Assembly: GCA_014925825.1 (NCBI GenBank)
Contig: JACGCK010000004.1
Coordinates: 1,116,001 to 1,180,000 of the forward strand
Direction: 5' to 3'
Length of the DNA stretch: 64,000 bases
Source: Pholiota molesta
Taxonomy: Eukaryota; Basidiomycota; Agaricomycetes; Agaricales; Strophariaceae
This document shows, piece by piece, positions 23,932-34,553 of the stretch; positions within the stretch are counted from its first letter, which is position 1; every line of letters starts with the position of its first letter. The notes under the pieces were generated by a model, which worked only from the letters and a program-made list of their open reading frames with translations, made no database searches and was not told the DNA's origin. Both the position numbers and the translations under genes were made by a program.

Positions 23932-25779
23932 GAGCATTGGTTTATGAAGTTTGTTTTATTTTTATTTGGGTTCATTGCTTTCAAAGTGTACTGGTACCTC
24001 ATACTCGTTATTCCTCCTTAATTTCCTACCATCATACAGTATGGACTTTGTCATTCTTTAGTGCTGCGAGCAACACGATCTTCTCGGAAGGAATCAATGA
24101 ATGGTTTACGGCTACCTAAGTACTAGTATACACCAAGGTGGGCAAGTCGTTGGTCTTGATGAAAAGGCACAATTCCAAAACAGCGAGAAGCTGCTTTGTC
24201 GTAAAGGTGCTCTAGAGTTTGCACCGAAAAATTTCTAACCAAGGCGTTCCAACTACGATAACCACGGCCTTTCGGTATTCTGTGAGCTCTTATACTTTTT
24301 ATAGCTTTCAATTAAGTGATGTAAAATAAACTCCTTCAGATGTCACTTAATGAATGCCGAATGGAGAGCATACGAAGAGACACGATCATCCGAGTTAAAC
24401 CGTTCCAGATGATTTGAAGAGATGTCGTGGAATGTACGACAAGTGACAGTAAATAAGACTTGAATTGACTAAACTCACTTAAGTACCTGATGCTGGTGCT
24501 GCTTGGCTCGCACGCTGGATGCGGATCAGAAGACCGCGACGAGACCGCGAAGGATAGAGATAAATATATGCCCGACAAAGCGTCGGATGGACACTCATCG
24601 CCATATCTCAACGCAGTTGGAAGAGAGAAATGGAGATACATAGTACTCTTAGCACGTACTGCGCAATCCGATTTCCACCGCCAATCTCCGTGTTCTAGGC
24701 AACTAGATCCCAAAATGCCTTATCGTTGGAAAGATAATCGACAAGAAAGGAGCAGTGGCATGATGGAGAAGATGGAACAGCCGACGACTTCGTATAAAAC
24801 CTCCAAGGGTTTGCGGAAAACCTAGTTAAAACCGAGCCGCCGTCAGTAGCGGTGGTGTAAGTACTCAATGAGTAAAAATTTGGGCAGAAATTCTTCGGGC
24901 TTACCAAGATGCGCGAACGTCATTAGAAAAGATATTGCATGGACCACTTCCAGTCAACATGATCATCAATTCAGGCGATCATTCCAGAGCGAATTGTGCG
25001 AGGACCCTTCGGAGCAGTAGGCGCAGAGTGCAACACAATAACGAGGTTTTGATGGTTTGGCTTGGTTCGTGGTGCCGCGATGGTCAGTAGTAACGAAATG
25101 TGTCGACAACTGATAAAGGGTCTTTACAGGAAGCCATAGTAATATGGAGCAATGAAACGCGATTGCACAGTATATTCGTTCAAAGTCGGACCGTTGTGGA
25201 TGCAATCTCGCACATATGTCGTCCGAAAACATGCAGAAGCTTGCAGAAGTCGGTTAGAGTACGCGAAATGATAGATTCCATTCACCAGCAGGGCTACCAT
25301 GCGGCTTTATAGAAAACGGCCGTCGACGGGCGGATTTGTTACGCAAAAGGTCGATGCTACGTGGGGATGAGATTTGGGGTGATGTGGATATGTAGATGAG
25401 CGCCTGAGCGATAAGATGGTTCACGGATCCGAAGGAGTCGGTGAGACAAGGCGCTTCAGTGGCGGTGCTCTATATGCTCGGACTGAAAATCGAGCGACGA
25501 AGTGCACCATGAATAGCGTCGACGGCAGTGTTGGCGACAGCGACGATGGATAAAAGAAAGAGGACAGCGACATCGGACCGTCGATGTTCTGCGGCGAATT
25601 GGTTCAACTTTTGATCGTATGTTGACCCGAATCGTACCACATTTATTTTTGTCAGGTTTCTCTTTATTTTCCTCAGCCCATACCATTTTCTATATAACCA
25701 GTGGAGATTCCGTGTTTCTTGTCTCTTCATTCTCTGCCCCCATCATCTTCCTAACATTCCTCCCAAATCACTGCCAAAA
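23932..25779. other. Intergenic, no gene recognised
   Basis: The stretch holds the DUF3455 3' UTR and the HMG-CoA synthase promoter. A CT-rich tract lies just before the 25780 start, and a TATA-like box lies at 25691-25697. Open frames such as 24490-24825 and 25470-25730 show no domain. Confidence 0.5.
25691..25697 (+). promoter_or_regulatory. TATA-like box of HMG-CoA synthase
   Basis: TATATAA lies 83-89 bases upstream of the start codon and is followed by a pyrimidine-rich 5' UTR typical of well expressed basidiomycete genes. Confidence 0.4.
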
Positions 25780-27438
25780 ATGACTATTCCTCTTAACGCG
25801 CCCACCGCCGCCGACGTCGAGATTCCCCGCCCCAAGGATGTCGGTGTCCTCGCCATGGAGGTCTACTTCCCCCGTCGTGTGCGCTGCTTTATCATTTACC
25901 CTCTCCTCGACCTTCTAACGCGTTTACTTTCAGTGCGTCTCTGAAGCTGATCTCGAAGTATTCGATGGCGTCTCGAAGGGCAAATACACCATTGGTCTCG
26001 GTCAGGAGTATATGGCTTGGCCAGATGACCGTGAAGACATCAACTCCTTCGCGTTGAATGGTGAGCGTTCCACCCACCCAAGCTAGTTCTGAGTATACAG
26101 ATGCTAAAGGACGCGTCCTAGCTGTCTCTGGTCTCCTCGAAAAATTCAACATCGACCCCAAATCCATCGGACGTATCGAGGTCGGCACTGAGACTATCAT
26201 CGACAAGTCGAAATCCGTGAAAACCACCCTCATGGACCTCTTCGCTGAATCCGGAAACTTCGACATCGAGGGTATCGACTCGAAGAACGCCTGCTACGGA
26301 GGAACAGCTGCGCTCTTCAACGCCATCAACTGGATCGAGTCTAGCTCCTGGGACGGTCGTAACGCTATTGTCGTCTCGGGCGACATTGCCATCTACGCCG
26401 AGGGTGCTGCTCGTCCTGCTGGCGGTGCTGGTGCATGTGCAATGTTGATTGGACCTAATGCCCCTGTTGTATTTGAACGTAAGCCACATGTCAGATTCAT
26501 TATTAGAACAACTCTGATCTATTCCGTAATTAGCCATCCATGGAACCTACATGGCCAACACCTATGACTTCTACAAGCCCAATCTATCCTCGGAATATCC
26601 TGAGGTCGATGGCCCCGTTTCCGTTGTGACCTACGTGGCGGCTCTCGATGCTGCATACGCTACCTTCCGCGAGAAGACCGCAAAGGCTGCCAAGCGCGCT
26701 CAGCTCAACGGACATGCGGCAGAGAAGCCTGCTGATGCAGGCTTCTCGCTTGAGGATGTCGACTACGCGATCTTCCACAGCCCATACGGCAAGCAAGCCG
26801 TCAAGGGCCACGCCCGCCTCATGTTCAGCGACTTCATCGCCAACCCCAAAGCCCCCCGCTTCGCCAACATCCCTGAACCCGAAACCCTCCTCGCCCACAC
26901 CCATGCTGCCTCGCTTACCGACAAAAACGTCGAAAAAGTCTTCGTTGCCGCTTCAAAAGCATCATTCGCCCAAAAGACCGACCCTGGCATGGCCTGCTCG
27001 CGCCGTCTCGGTAACATGTACACCGCCTCGCTATATGGATGCCTAGCGTCGCTGTTGGCGTCGGTCGAGCCTCAGACGCTGCTAAACAAGCGTGTGTCCT
27101 TGTTCTCCTTCGGAAGTGGTTGCGCGTCGACTTTCTGGACGGCCAGAATTAAGGGCGATGTCTCTGACATTCAAAAGAGGATGAACCTCCTCCCCCGTCT
27201 GTCGCAGATGAAGGTGGTGCCATGTCAAGAATTTGTTGATGCCCTCGCTGTACGTTTACTCTTCCTTCCATCGTTTTATGTTTACTGAACATAATTCTTC
27301 TAGCTCCGCGAGAAGAACCACAATGCAGTGAACTATACCCCTGAGGGTTCAGTTGACAACATCTGGCCAGGCTCATATTACCTCGACAGCGTCGATGCCA
27401 AGTACAGGCGCAAATACCTCCGCGCTCCTCTTGCCTGA
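25780..27438 (+). CDS. ERG13: Hydroxymethylglutaryl-CoA synthase
   Basis: The exons are 25780-25878, 25934-26060, 26101-26478, 26534-27249 and 27304-27438, giving 484 residues, the usual length. The enzyme joins acetyl-CoA and acetoacetyl-CoA to HMG-CoA, the second step of the mevalonate pathway to ergosterol and terpenoids. The catalytic Cys lies in [11 protein letters not shown]. The conserved acid region is [20 protein letters not shown], and the catalytic His is in [24 protein letters not shown] and [16 protein letters not shown] mark the C-terminal half. No targeting peptide is visible, which fits the cytosolic enzyme. Neighbouring genes are not mevalonate genes, so this is a stand-alone housekeeping locus. 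Confidence 0.96.
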
Positions 27439-27965
27439 TTGTCTTCTGAGTTCCGCACACCGCCATATATTGTCACCCTCACACTCGATACCACATCCGC
27501 ATATTTAATACCACCCATTTTCTCGCTGCCGCTGCATACACTTGTTACCTGGCATAATTGCTTTACGTCCATGTATGTAAACACGCAGGCATGCATGCGT
27601 GTGCCATCCCGTACTTCGTAGATTCCATAGATATCATCCCCTTGGGCATACAACTAACATGTAATATTATGATCAGCCCCGACCTACATGGGAGGCTGCA
27701 CTGAAAACTCATTGGAGTGAATGAAATGCAATAAGCTAAGAGTCTACGCAGAGTTCGCCGCAGTTTTCAGCATTTATTTATGTTCGGAGTATCTTTTGCC
27801 AGAGTCTCCTGTCAACATTTCCCCTTGCAAATTATGAAGGCTTGTGCGCGAAATCTGAATAATCAATTGAGTTCCGCCTTGTTATATGGACTAAGATGAC
27901 TACAATTAATCCACGACGCCCAAGATAACTATAACAGACTCAATAGATATAATCAAGGCATTCAA
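27439..27965. other. Convergent 3' intergenic region
   Basis: The stretch contains the 3' UTRs of HMG-CoA synthase (plus) and the Rpp40-like gene (minus). No gene is seen in it. Confidence 0.6.
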
Positions 27966-29625
27966 TCAACCCCACCGCGCATCGCCCTGCCCAACACTCT
28001 CGGCCAAACACCACTTCAGACCATCACTCTGCCTCCCTAACACAAGGCTCCATGTATCTTCGCCCATAGCAGTAGGCACCTTCGCTGGCACTTTCTCCGG
28101 AGGGGGAGATTGCAAGGCGCCGCCGGGAACACTCTGAGTATAAGGGATATACGATACCGGCGCGCTCGTCAGTGCGTGCGCAGTTACACTGACAAAATCA
28201 GGAAGCGTCGAGAGGCTCTGCGGCTCTGCGGGGGCCTGTAGACTTTTTCTGTACAGGAGGGCGCATCAATAGACGATCGCTGTCGGAGACTAGGATAGAC
28301 GAACATGAGGGTGTCAAGCACGTCCTTGACGAAGCCGGGCGCAAGGAGACCGCGCCAGCGCAGGTGCGTGATGCCTTGCACGCGGGTGGGTTCGGGCGGC
28401 TCGTATAGCGCGACGTACGGGTCGACGCGATCGTTCGCGTTGAGCCTTCAACATGGAAGTATGTCAGGATCCGGAAATATGTCATGAGAATGAAGTGCTT
28501 ACCGTTGTGCGCCAAGGCATGCCATGCCCACCCACTCAAATAGACTCTCAGTGCGTCTGTTCCAGTCATCCAGCGCCTCAGCCAAGTCGTTTTGCGCAGT
28601 CAATCCTTTTTTGGATTGGTGCATTTTCCGGTCGGTAGGAGAAGGCCGCGGGGACAGCGAGAGGATAGGAACGTGCACGTCCTGCAGGTCGTTTTTCGTG
28701 CACTGCACGCGATGCCATTGGCAGTCTTGGAATGGTGTAGTAGGTGATGTTGCGCCCGGACCTAAAAGAAAGTGCCCAGTGTTAACATACTCCTCATTGA
28801 AGATCGCGGCTGAATGTAACAAAATAAGTGATCAATAGAACAATGTTGATATTCACCTTTCGAGCAATAAATAACATCCCAAGTGCCACTCTCTACGCCC
28901 AGCTCACCCGCGCGTACATGGTCGAATTTCGCCATGGCTGCCTTCACGCGAGCCTGGAATGCGGGAGATTGAGCATTCTTATGCAAGGGGATGTCGATAG
29001 CTTCCTACCAGCGTCAACGAGGATTCGACGACATGAAGATTTTCTAGACATCACGTACTGTGTTTTTCATCATGCCCCTTGAAAGGCAAGGGCCTTCCTA
29101 CAAGCCCAAGCCGCTCGTATGTTTCTTTTGATACGGAGAGTGTAAGGTGCCCGCGAGGGTCAATGCACCACGAATCTTCCGTATGAGGGTCTGTGGTCAC
29201 GACCAGCAGATTACTACCGACATATTATCAGTACATGGGATATTCAAGAACAGACCAAAGCAGAGTGAGCACGGACGCACCTATCATGGCTCCCTTCCCC
29301 GGAGTTAAGGAATGCATCGGCACTGTTCACCACATCACAAAGCCTCGCCTTGCCCTTCCCGTAGCCTGTTTCAATCTTCTCAAGCGCGTCACAGAAAGAA
29401 GGGTTCTTCGGCGTCGGAAAGATGATATCAAGCTGGTCGACAGATGTATGATGAGCTTTCTGTTCCCTCGACTCCACGGCACAGCGGTCTTCTGCTGGGA
29501 CGATTCAGAAGACCCACCTGCTGCGAGAACGGATGGCATGCTGCGAGAGTGTGTATTTTGGATGACGGCAGGGATCCAGAGGTCACTTTGACGCGTCGTT
29601 TCGTTGATGAAGGACTGACGTCCAT
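27966..29625 (-). CDS. Probable RNase P/MRP Rpp40-type subunit, with one unresolved frame junction
   Basis: Seven minus-strand exons are read: 29625-29518, 29459-29281, 29213-29059, 29004-28857, 28809-28503, 28445-28301 and 28235-27966, about 435 residues. Features pointing to Rpp40 are LDIIFPTPKN near the N-terminus, RGHLTLSVSKETYERLGLVG, WDVIYCSK and ITHLRWRGLLAPGFVKDVL. Rpp40 is a protein subunit of RNase P/MRP, which matures tRNA 5' ends and pre-rRNA in the nucleus. The junction of exons 3 and 4 is out of phase by one base with the only good donor (GTACGT) and acceptor; a run of five A just before the donor is the likely spot. The family call is moderate, because the match is to scattered conserved blocks. 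Confidence 0.6.
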
Positions 29626-30206
29626 TGTGGCCGTTTGTGCGAAAGTTGATATGATCGCTAAACCAAACAAATTGATCACAATCGGTGAAGCCTAGGTGAA
29701 GCTTATCACGGTGAAGCCTCACCGAAGTCTTGCTGGTGCCACACTGCCAATATCCTGAACTCCGGGTCGGGATGCGCTCGCAGCACAATACACCAAAAAG
29801 ATGGCCCAAATTTCAATGGTTTCGTTCAGAGTTATGACCTGGTCAGACCTGCTGATGATTCCTGACACGGTACCGGGCGCGGTACCACGTAGAAGCTTCG
29901 GAAAACCGTAAGGAAAGAGGTATGTTCATTCGCTCGTGCCTATCATGTGCACCGTTCATGTGAATTTGAAGTCATTCCGAAGTGCTATAAGCATGCATTG
30001 ACCTGAGGCCAAAAAATAGATGTTATCGCATTCCATGCGGTCCGCAACTGTTTGATCCTGAAATTTCGATGTATACGAACAGGAATCTTCCAATTCTGAT
30101 CTAAATCTGTTAGAGCATACGAAGCTTTTGAGCAATATTTAAGTCGACTGCCAAGTTTGCCACTTAGTTGGGCACCCATTCTACCCCGCACCCGAATCGC
30201 TTGCAA
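29626..30206. other. Divergent promoter region between the Rpp40-like gene and the lectin gene
   Basis: The two start codons point away from each other across 581 bases. An AT-rich element, ATATTTAAG, lies near 30135, about 70 bases before the lectin start. No gene is seen inside. Confidence 0.5.
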
Positions 30207-30738
30207 ATGATACTCCCATCTCTCATCCTCTCTTTAGCCCTTGCTGGTCGGTTTGCGATAGCCAGCAACGCCGCAGACACTTGCTTCGACTGGTCTATTG
30301 TGCCCGGTACTGCAAACATAGCTGCGACCTGCTTTGAGCAAAATGGCATCACTCAGCTAACCGGCAACATTCCACTGAGCCAATGCACGGGCAACCAAAA
30401 CGGCGCTATAGGTTGTCAAGTCAAGTTAGTGTCATTTTTCTTCTGTCCTAATGAGTTCAAACCCTATACTAATATATCACCGTTAATTTAGTGGTGGTGC
30501 TGGATCGAGTTGTATTTTCACTAACATCCGGACCAATGCACCCTCTGGGGGCGTCAGCAACTCTTTGCTTATTGATGCTGCCTGCCTCAACGCTGCTGGA
30601 GCGAGAGTCACAACATCCGGCTTCAATCTGGGTAAGTGTTCCTGCTACCCGCGGAACGCATCTCCTTGTAATACGAGTCCTGACTGGGCGACCTCAGACG
30701 CCTGCTTGAGCAACAACAATGGCAACCTCGGCTGCTAA
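30207..30738 (+). CDS. Secreted cyanovirin-N-like (CVNH) lectin
   Basis: The exons are 30207-30424, 30492-30631 and 30698-30738, giving 132 residues. The N-terminus is a signal peptide (MILPSLILSLALAGRFAIAS). The mature part shows the two internal CVNH repeats. The first ends IPLSQCTGNQNGAIGC and the second ends FNLDACLSNNNGNLGC at the C-terminus, each with the Asn-Gly pair and Cys expected of the fold. CVNH proteins bind high-mannose glycans. A fungal secreted form may act at the cell wall or against other organisms, but this is inference. Cys residues are more frequent than in the bacterial founder, consistent with an extracellular disulfide-bonded protein. An in-frame upstream ATG at 30168 lacks a signal-peptide start, so 30207 is chosen. 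Confidence 0.78.
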
Positions 30739-31860
30739 GCACTAATCCTTTACCAGGCTTATCATATCATGAATCAATAGTTGTATTATCTATTTCATCA
30801 ACAATTCCCATTGGGATTGAAGTCGGACTCACGTAGTAAATCATATTACCACGTGATTTTTGGATGGGCGCCTAAAGGCAAGCGCTAAATGTAAAGAGCA
30901 GCAATCTGCGGCCAAGATACCATATCTTATCGCTTGACCAGACTAGAGCTGGCCTTGTATTAAGAGGTTATGGAAAGTTCCTCAGTTTGAAAGGTTAATG
31001 TATCAACGCATCAACGCTGCCTTCCAAGTTGCGCCTAATGAGCAGTTGATCAAGAAAATATCTGAATCTTCGTCGATACTTCCATGCCCTGTATATGTAA
31101 ATAACTATGCTATGAGGGTTACAGGGCTATGAGGGTATTTGAGAGAGCGGTATGGGGTCCCTTTCGGAAAACATTTGCACCTCTCAAACATCCTGGGGTT
31201 TCGCTACATGCCGATAATTTGTATTATAGTAATTCCAGAGAACATCAACGCTTCTTGAGTCTCCGTGAACATACAACATTCCACAAAATTGTCCGCATTT
31301 TATTGACTCCCGAAGATCTATTTCAGCACTTCAGGCATTCTTCGAAAACAAATACTACACCTAAAAGCATTAATTGCTACCCGCAAATACGGTAACGGCG
31401 AATATTATGAGATTGTAAGTTCGCTAATTGCTGTCGGGTTGAGCGCACTCGGGCATGCCGGAGCACTTCGTTGCTCGAACACTGCGTATAAAGCTTGTTT
31501 TGACTGTCTGAATTGTATTTGAAGTGCCGGTTGCTGATGATATTATGATTAAAGGCCATGATATAGGCTGCGTGAACTTTCGCGGCCTGGTTGGGCACTT
31601 GCCACCGCTGGCGCGGCGCGCGCCGCCTCGGGCAGCGCGGTCATATGTGTGGCGTGTGAAATTTCCCCGCCACAACAGTGGCACAACTGGATGCTTCATG
31701 AAACTTTCAATTGAATCTCGCGCCCTCAATGGAAGAGACAGTCTCAAATGGATGGTACTGTTCCAAATGGACGAGACATCCCACTTAAAAGCAATAAAAC
31801 GCCAACAGCTGGATGATGACAAGTTATCCCACAACTTGCCCACAACATTGCCACGACATC
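30739..31860. other. Intergenic, no gene recognised
   Basis: The DNA is mostly AT-rich, with a short GC-rich island near 31600-31650. Short frames (31129-31395, 31424-31843 minus, 31524-31868) have no domain. The last part is the promoter of the dehydrogenase. Confidence 0.5.
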
Positions 31861-33447
31861 ATGTCTAATCTTCCAACGACGACTAAACAATACGAAATCA
31901 CAGAGGCAGGTTTTTACATCGACAAGCCCACCTACATGAGCTGACAATGACTTGTAGATTGGGTCGTGCAACAACCTCGCAATCAAGGAAAAACCAATCA
32001 GCAAAACTAAATCTAATGAGGTCCTAGTCAAAGTACATGCCGTTTCCCTCCAGGTGGGTTATCACTACGTTATGAGTTCACATCATGGAGAAGCTCACGT
32101 CGTTGCAGTATCGTGACCTTGGTGCCATCATAGGCTTCTACCCCGTCGCGTACGAGCGTCTAGTTCAATGTCATCGTCATCTGTTTAACCTCGTCTTTTT
32201 CTAGAAAACCCGGCACTGTTCCGTGCTCGGACATGGCTGGCGAAGTCATTGCCGTGGGTGACGAAGTAAAGGGCTGGAAGGCGGGTGATAGGGTGTCTTC
32301 TAATTTCTGGACGTACTTGGGAGACCACTCCGACGAGATCTATGCCACTTCGTTGGGTGGTCAATCTCCGGGAGTTTTGACACAGTACAGGAATTTCCCA
32401 GCACAGGTGCGTTCTACATCCCTTTTGTCTCTAAAATTTCTTTCTGATTCAGCCTCGGATTAGTCCCTGGTTCGTATCCCTGAGCACTTTACCTACGAAC
32501 AAGCATCGACTTTACCGTAAGTACCGGGTGCCACCAAGTAATCCGCAGAGCATCTCACCCTCTTACAGTTGCGCTGCTTTGACCGCGTATAACTCGCTCT
32601 ATGGACCCCACCCACTCAAAGCCGGTGATAGCGTGCTTGTTCAAGGAACCGGAGGAGTATCTATGTAGGTTTCCACCTTGATGTAGGGATAATTTCGACT
32701 CATTCACTTGCTGGATAGGTTTGCTCTTCAATTCGCCGTCGCTGCCGGAGCGACCGTGATTGCGACCTCATCTTCTAACGAGAAGTTGAAGATTGCTCAA
32801 AAGCACGGCGCCAAGCATCTTATAAACTATAAGGAGACGCCTGATTGGCATAAGGAAGTTCTCAAGATTGTGAGTCTTTCGAAACGCTTGCCATTCCATT
32901 TTCACTTCTGACTGATTTTTAGACCAATGGTCGTGGAGTCGACCATACGGTTGAGGTGAATATTCCGCGTTTGACGTATTACTCCGCGGTGCATAGCTCA
33001 TTTCAAATCCTTAGGTTGGTGGACAAGGAACGCTGGAAAAATCTATAAATTCTACGAAACTCGGTGGCTCTATTGGTGTTATTGGTTTCGTATCCGGAGT
33101 GAGTGTTATGAAGTTGAACCGGCATCGCGATGCTTAGAAAATTACTCGTTTGTCCTCTAGGATGCTCCTCCGAGCAATCTCATCATACCGCTCATCAGCA
33201 GGCTCCCTATCGTTCGTGGTATCTACGTCGGCTCAGTTTTCCTGTCAGTCTTTCGACGCTCTGTAGCCTGGACACATCTCTGAACGTCACCCTTAGATTC
33301 CAGGACATGATCCGCCTGATTGAAGCCAACCCCGCCGAAACTGTTCCGATTGTCGACACGGTGTTCGACTTCCAGGATGCTGCCAAGGCTTATTCATACT
33401 TGAAGTCCCAAAAGCACGTTGGCAAGGTTGTGATTCGGGTCAACTAG
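31861..33447 (+). CDS. Zinc-less medium-chain alcohol dehydrogenase / quinone reductase family enzyme, with an apparent frameshift near the N-terminus
   Basis: The product follows the MDR oxidoreductase pattern: NEVLVKVHAVSL, YRDLGAIIGFYPV, PCSDMAGEVIAVGDEVKGWK, a nucleotide-binding VQGTGGVSMFALQFA, and LINYKETPDWHKEVL. The last coding exon is 33297-33447. Such enzymes reduce or oxidise small carbonyls or quinones with NAD(P)H in the cytosol. The first exon is 31861-31909. The second begins at the AG just before ATTGGG, but stays in frame with the rest only if one G of GGG is absent, so the gene has a +1 frameshift or a sequence error there. The last two exons and the 3' UTR are duplicated at 39095-39509. 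Confidence 0.8.
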
Positions 33448-33603
33448 AACACTGAATGTACTACACCTGTGTCATTTTCGATGTGCTCAAATATGTATAA
33501 CTAAAAGTGACCCGTGCTAGGACGGCGCATTATCCGCTTGTCAAGTAGCTCCTGAGTCAATTTAACGACGAAATTTCTCGGCTTACCACATGAATCCATG
33601 GCC
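33201..33603 (+). repeat. Parent copy of duplicated dehydrogenase 3' segment
   Basis: From the middle of the penultimate exon (GGCTCCCTATCG) through the last intron, last exon and about 155 bases past the stop codon, this sequence recurs at 39095-39509. The last exon differs at about 15 of 151 positions. The similarity ends abruptly on both sides. Confidence 0.92.
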
Positions 33604-33650
33604 GTTCCAAAGCGCCAAGTAAAATACTAACTACCCACCCATTTCTTCAG

Positions 33651-34116
33651 ATCCATTTCCAGTGCCCCTTTACGTACACCCCGAAACAACTCCACCACAT
33701 CCTCTCAGAGCATCGACGCGCCTGTGGAGAACGCTGCCCCCGAGGATGACGACGGAGGGATGGAGTGCCAATGTTGTTTCGCGTATTACTCATTCGTGCG
33801 TGTCACTTCATTTTCTCGCGTCTTCCGCCGCTATTCACGTTATACTCGCGTGTTGACCAATTCACCATATCCTTTTCAAAGGCACAAATGGTTCAGCGCT
33901 CCGTAACCCACCTGTTCTGCATCACTTGCGTTAAGGCGTACACCTCGACTGAGCGCGCATCATCCTCCGCCTCGCTCCTTGCATGCACTTCTAGGGTACA
34001 AGGGTCTCGTTATTGCGCGCAGAGGCACTTCCTGGCTGCATGCATTCCTCACGCGAAGACCTCTTCCACGCAGGGCTGCGATGCATGACAAGCTCTGTAG
34101 GCTCTTGGGCTCGAGT
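33651..34116 (+). pseudogene. Degenerate RING part of an RNF216/TRIAD3-like E3 ligase gene
   Basis: Directly after the duplicated dehydrogenase tail come an AG acceptor and a frame reading ENAAPEDDDGGMECQCCFAY. An intron follows, then MVQRSVTHLFCITCVKAY. This matches the first RING region of RNF216-type ligases, which add ubiquitin to proteins, but the Cys expected in the MVQC position is Arg. Further on, CMHF is followed by a stop in frame, and EDLFHAGLR appears in another frame in the position of the conserved EseLRR helix. The catalytic RING2 is absent. I read this as a broken middle piece whose N-terminal part lies at 38252-39094. Confidence 0.6.
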
Positions 34117-34553
34117 ACGTTGCGACCCCGCGCATCTTCCGCACATGATATACCTAATAATTTTTCTTATGCGTATTATCTCAGAGTTCCTTCAGCGTCC
34201 TTCAGCCTCCCCAGGCTTCTTTGTCCTTTGCTGTACGCCACTCTCACATTTGCGCCCTCTTACATCCTTTCCCGCTCTGGGATGATTTAAGTATGGTCGG
34301 AAACAGCTCGGATACATTGACGACGTTGAGACAAGGAGCCAATTTGGCATGATACCATATTGTTGCCGCCGTAACCCATTCCTCGCGTCGCCTGGTGAGT
34401 ACGTGAGCCCTACCATCTACACTGTTGAAGGTTACAGGAAATCAAGTTTGTATGTATTTCACTTACGATGGTTGTTCATCTAAATAGTTGGTCACGAAAT
34501 AAAAAAGATTTTAAATTGTAATCGGATGCGCTTGGGATTTTAACATATTTTGT
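34117..34553. other. Intergenic, no gene recognised
   Basis: The stretch holds decayed sequence after the RING fragment and the 3' UTR of the minus-strand HET gene. Confidence 0.5.
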
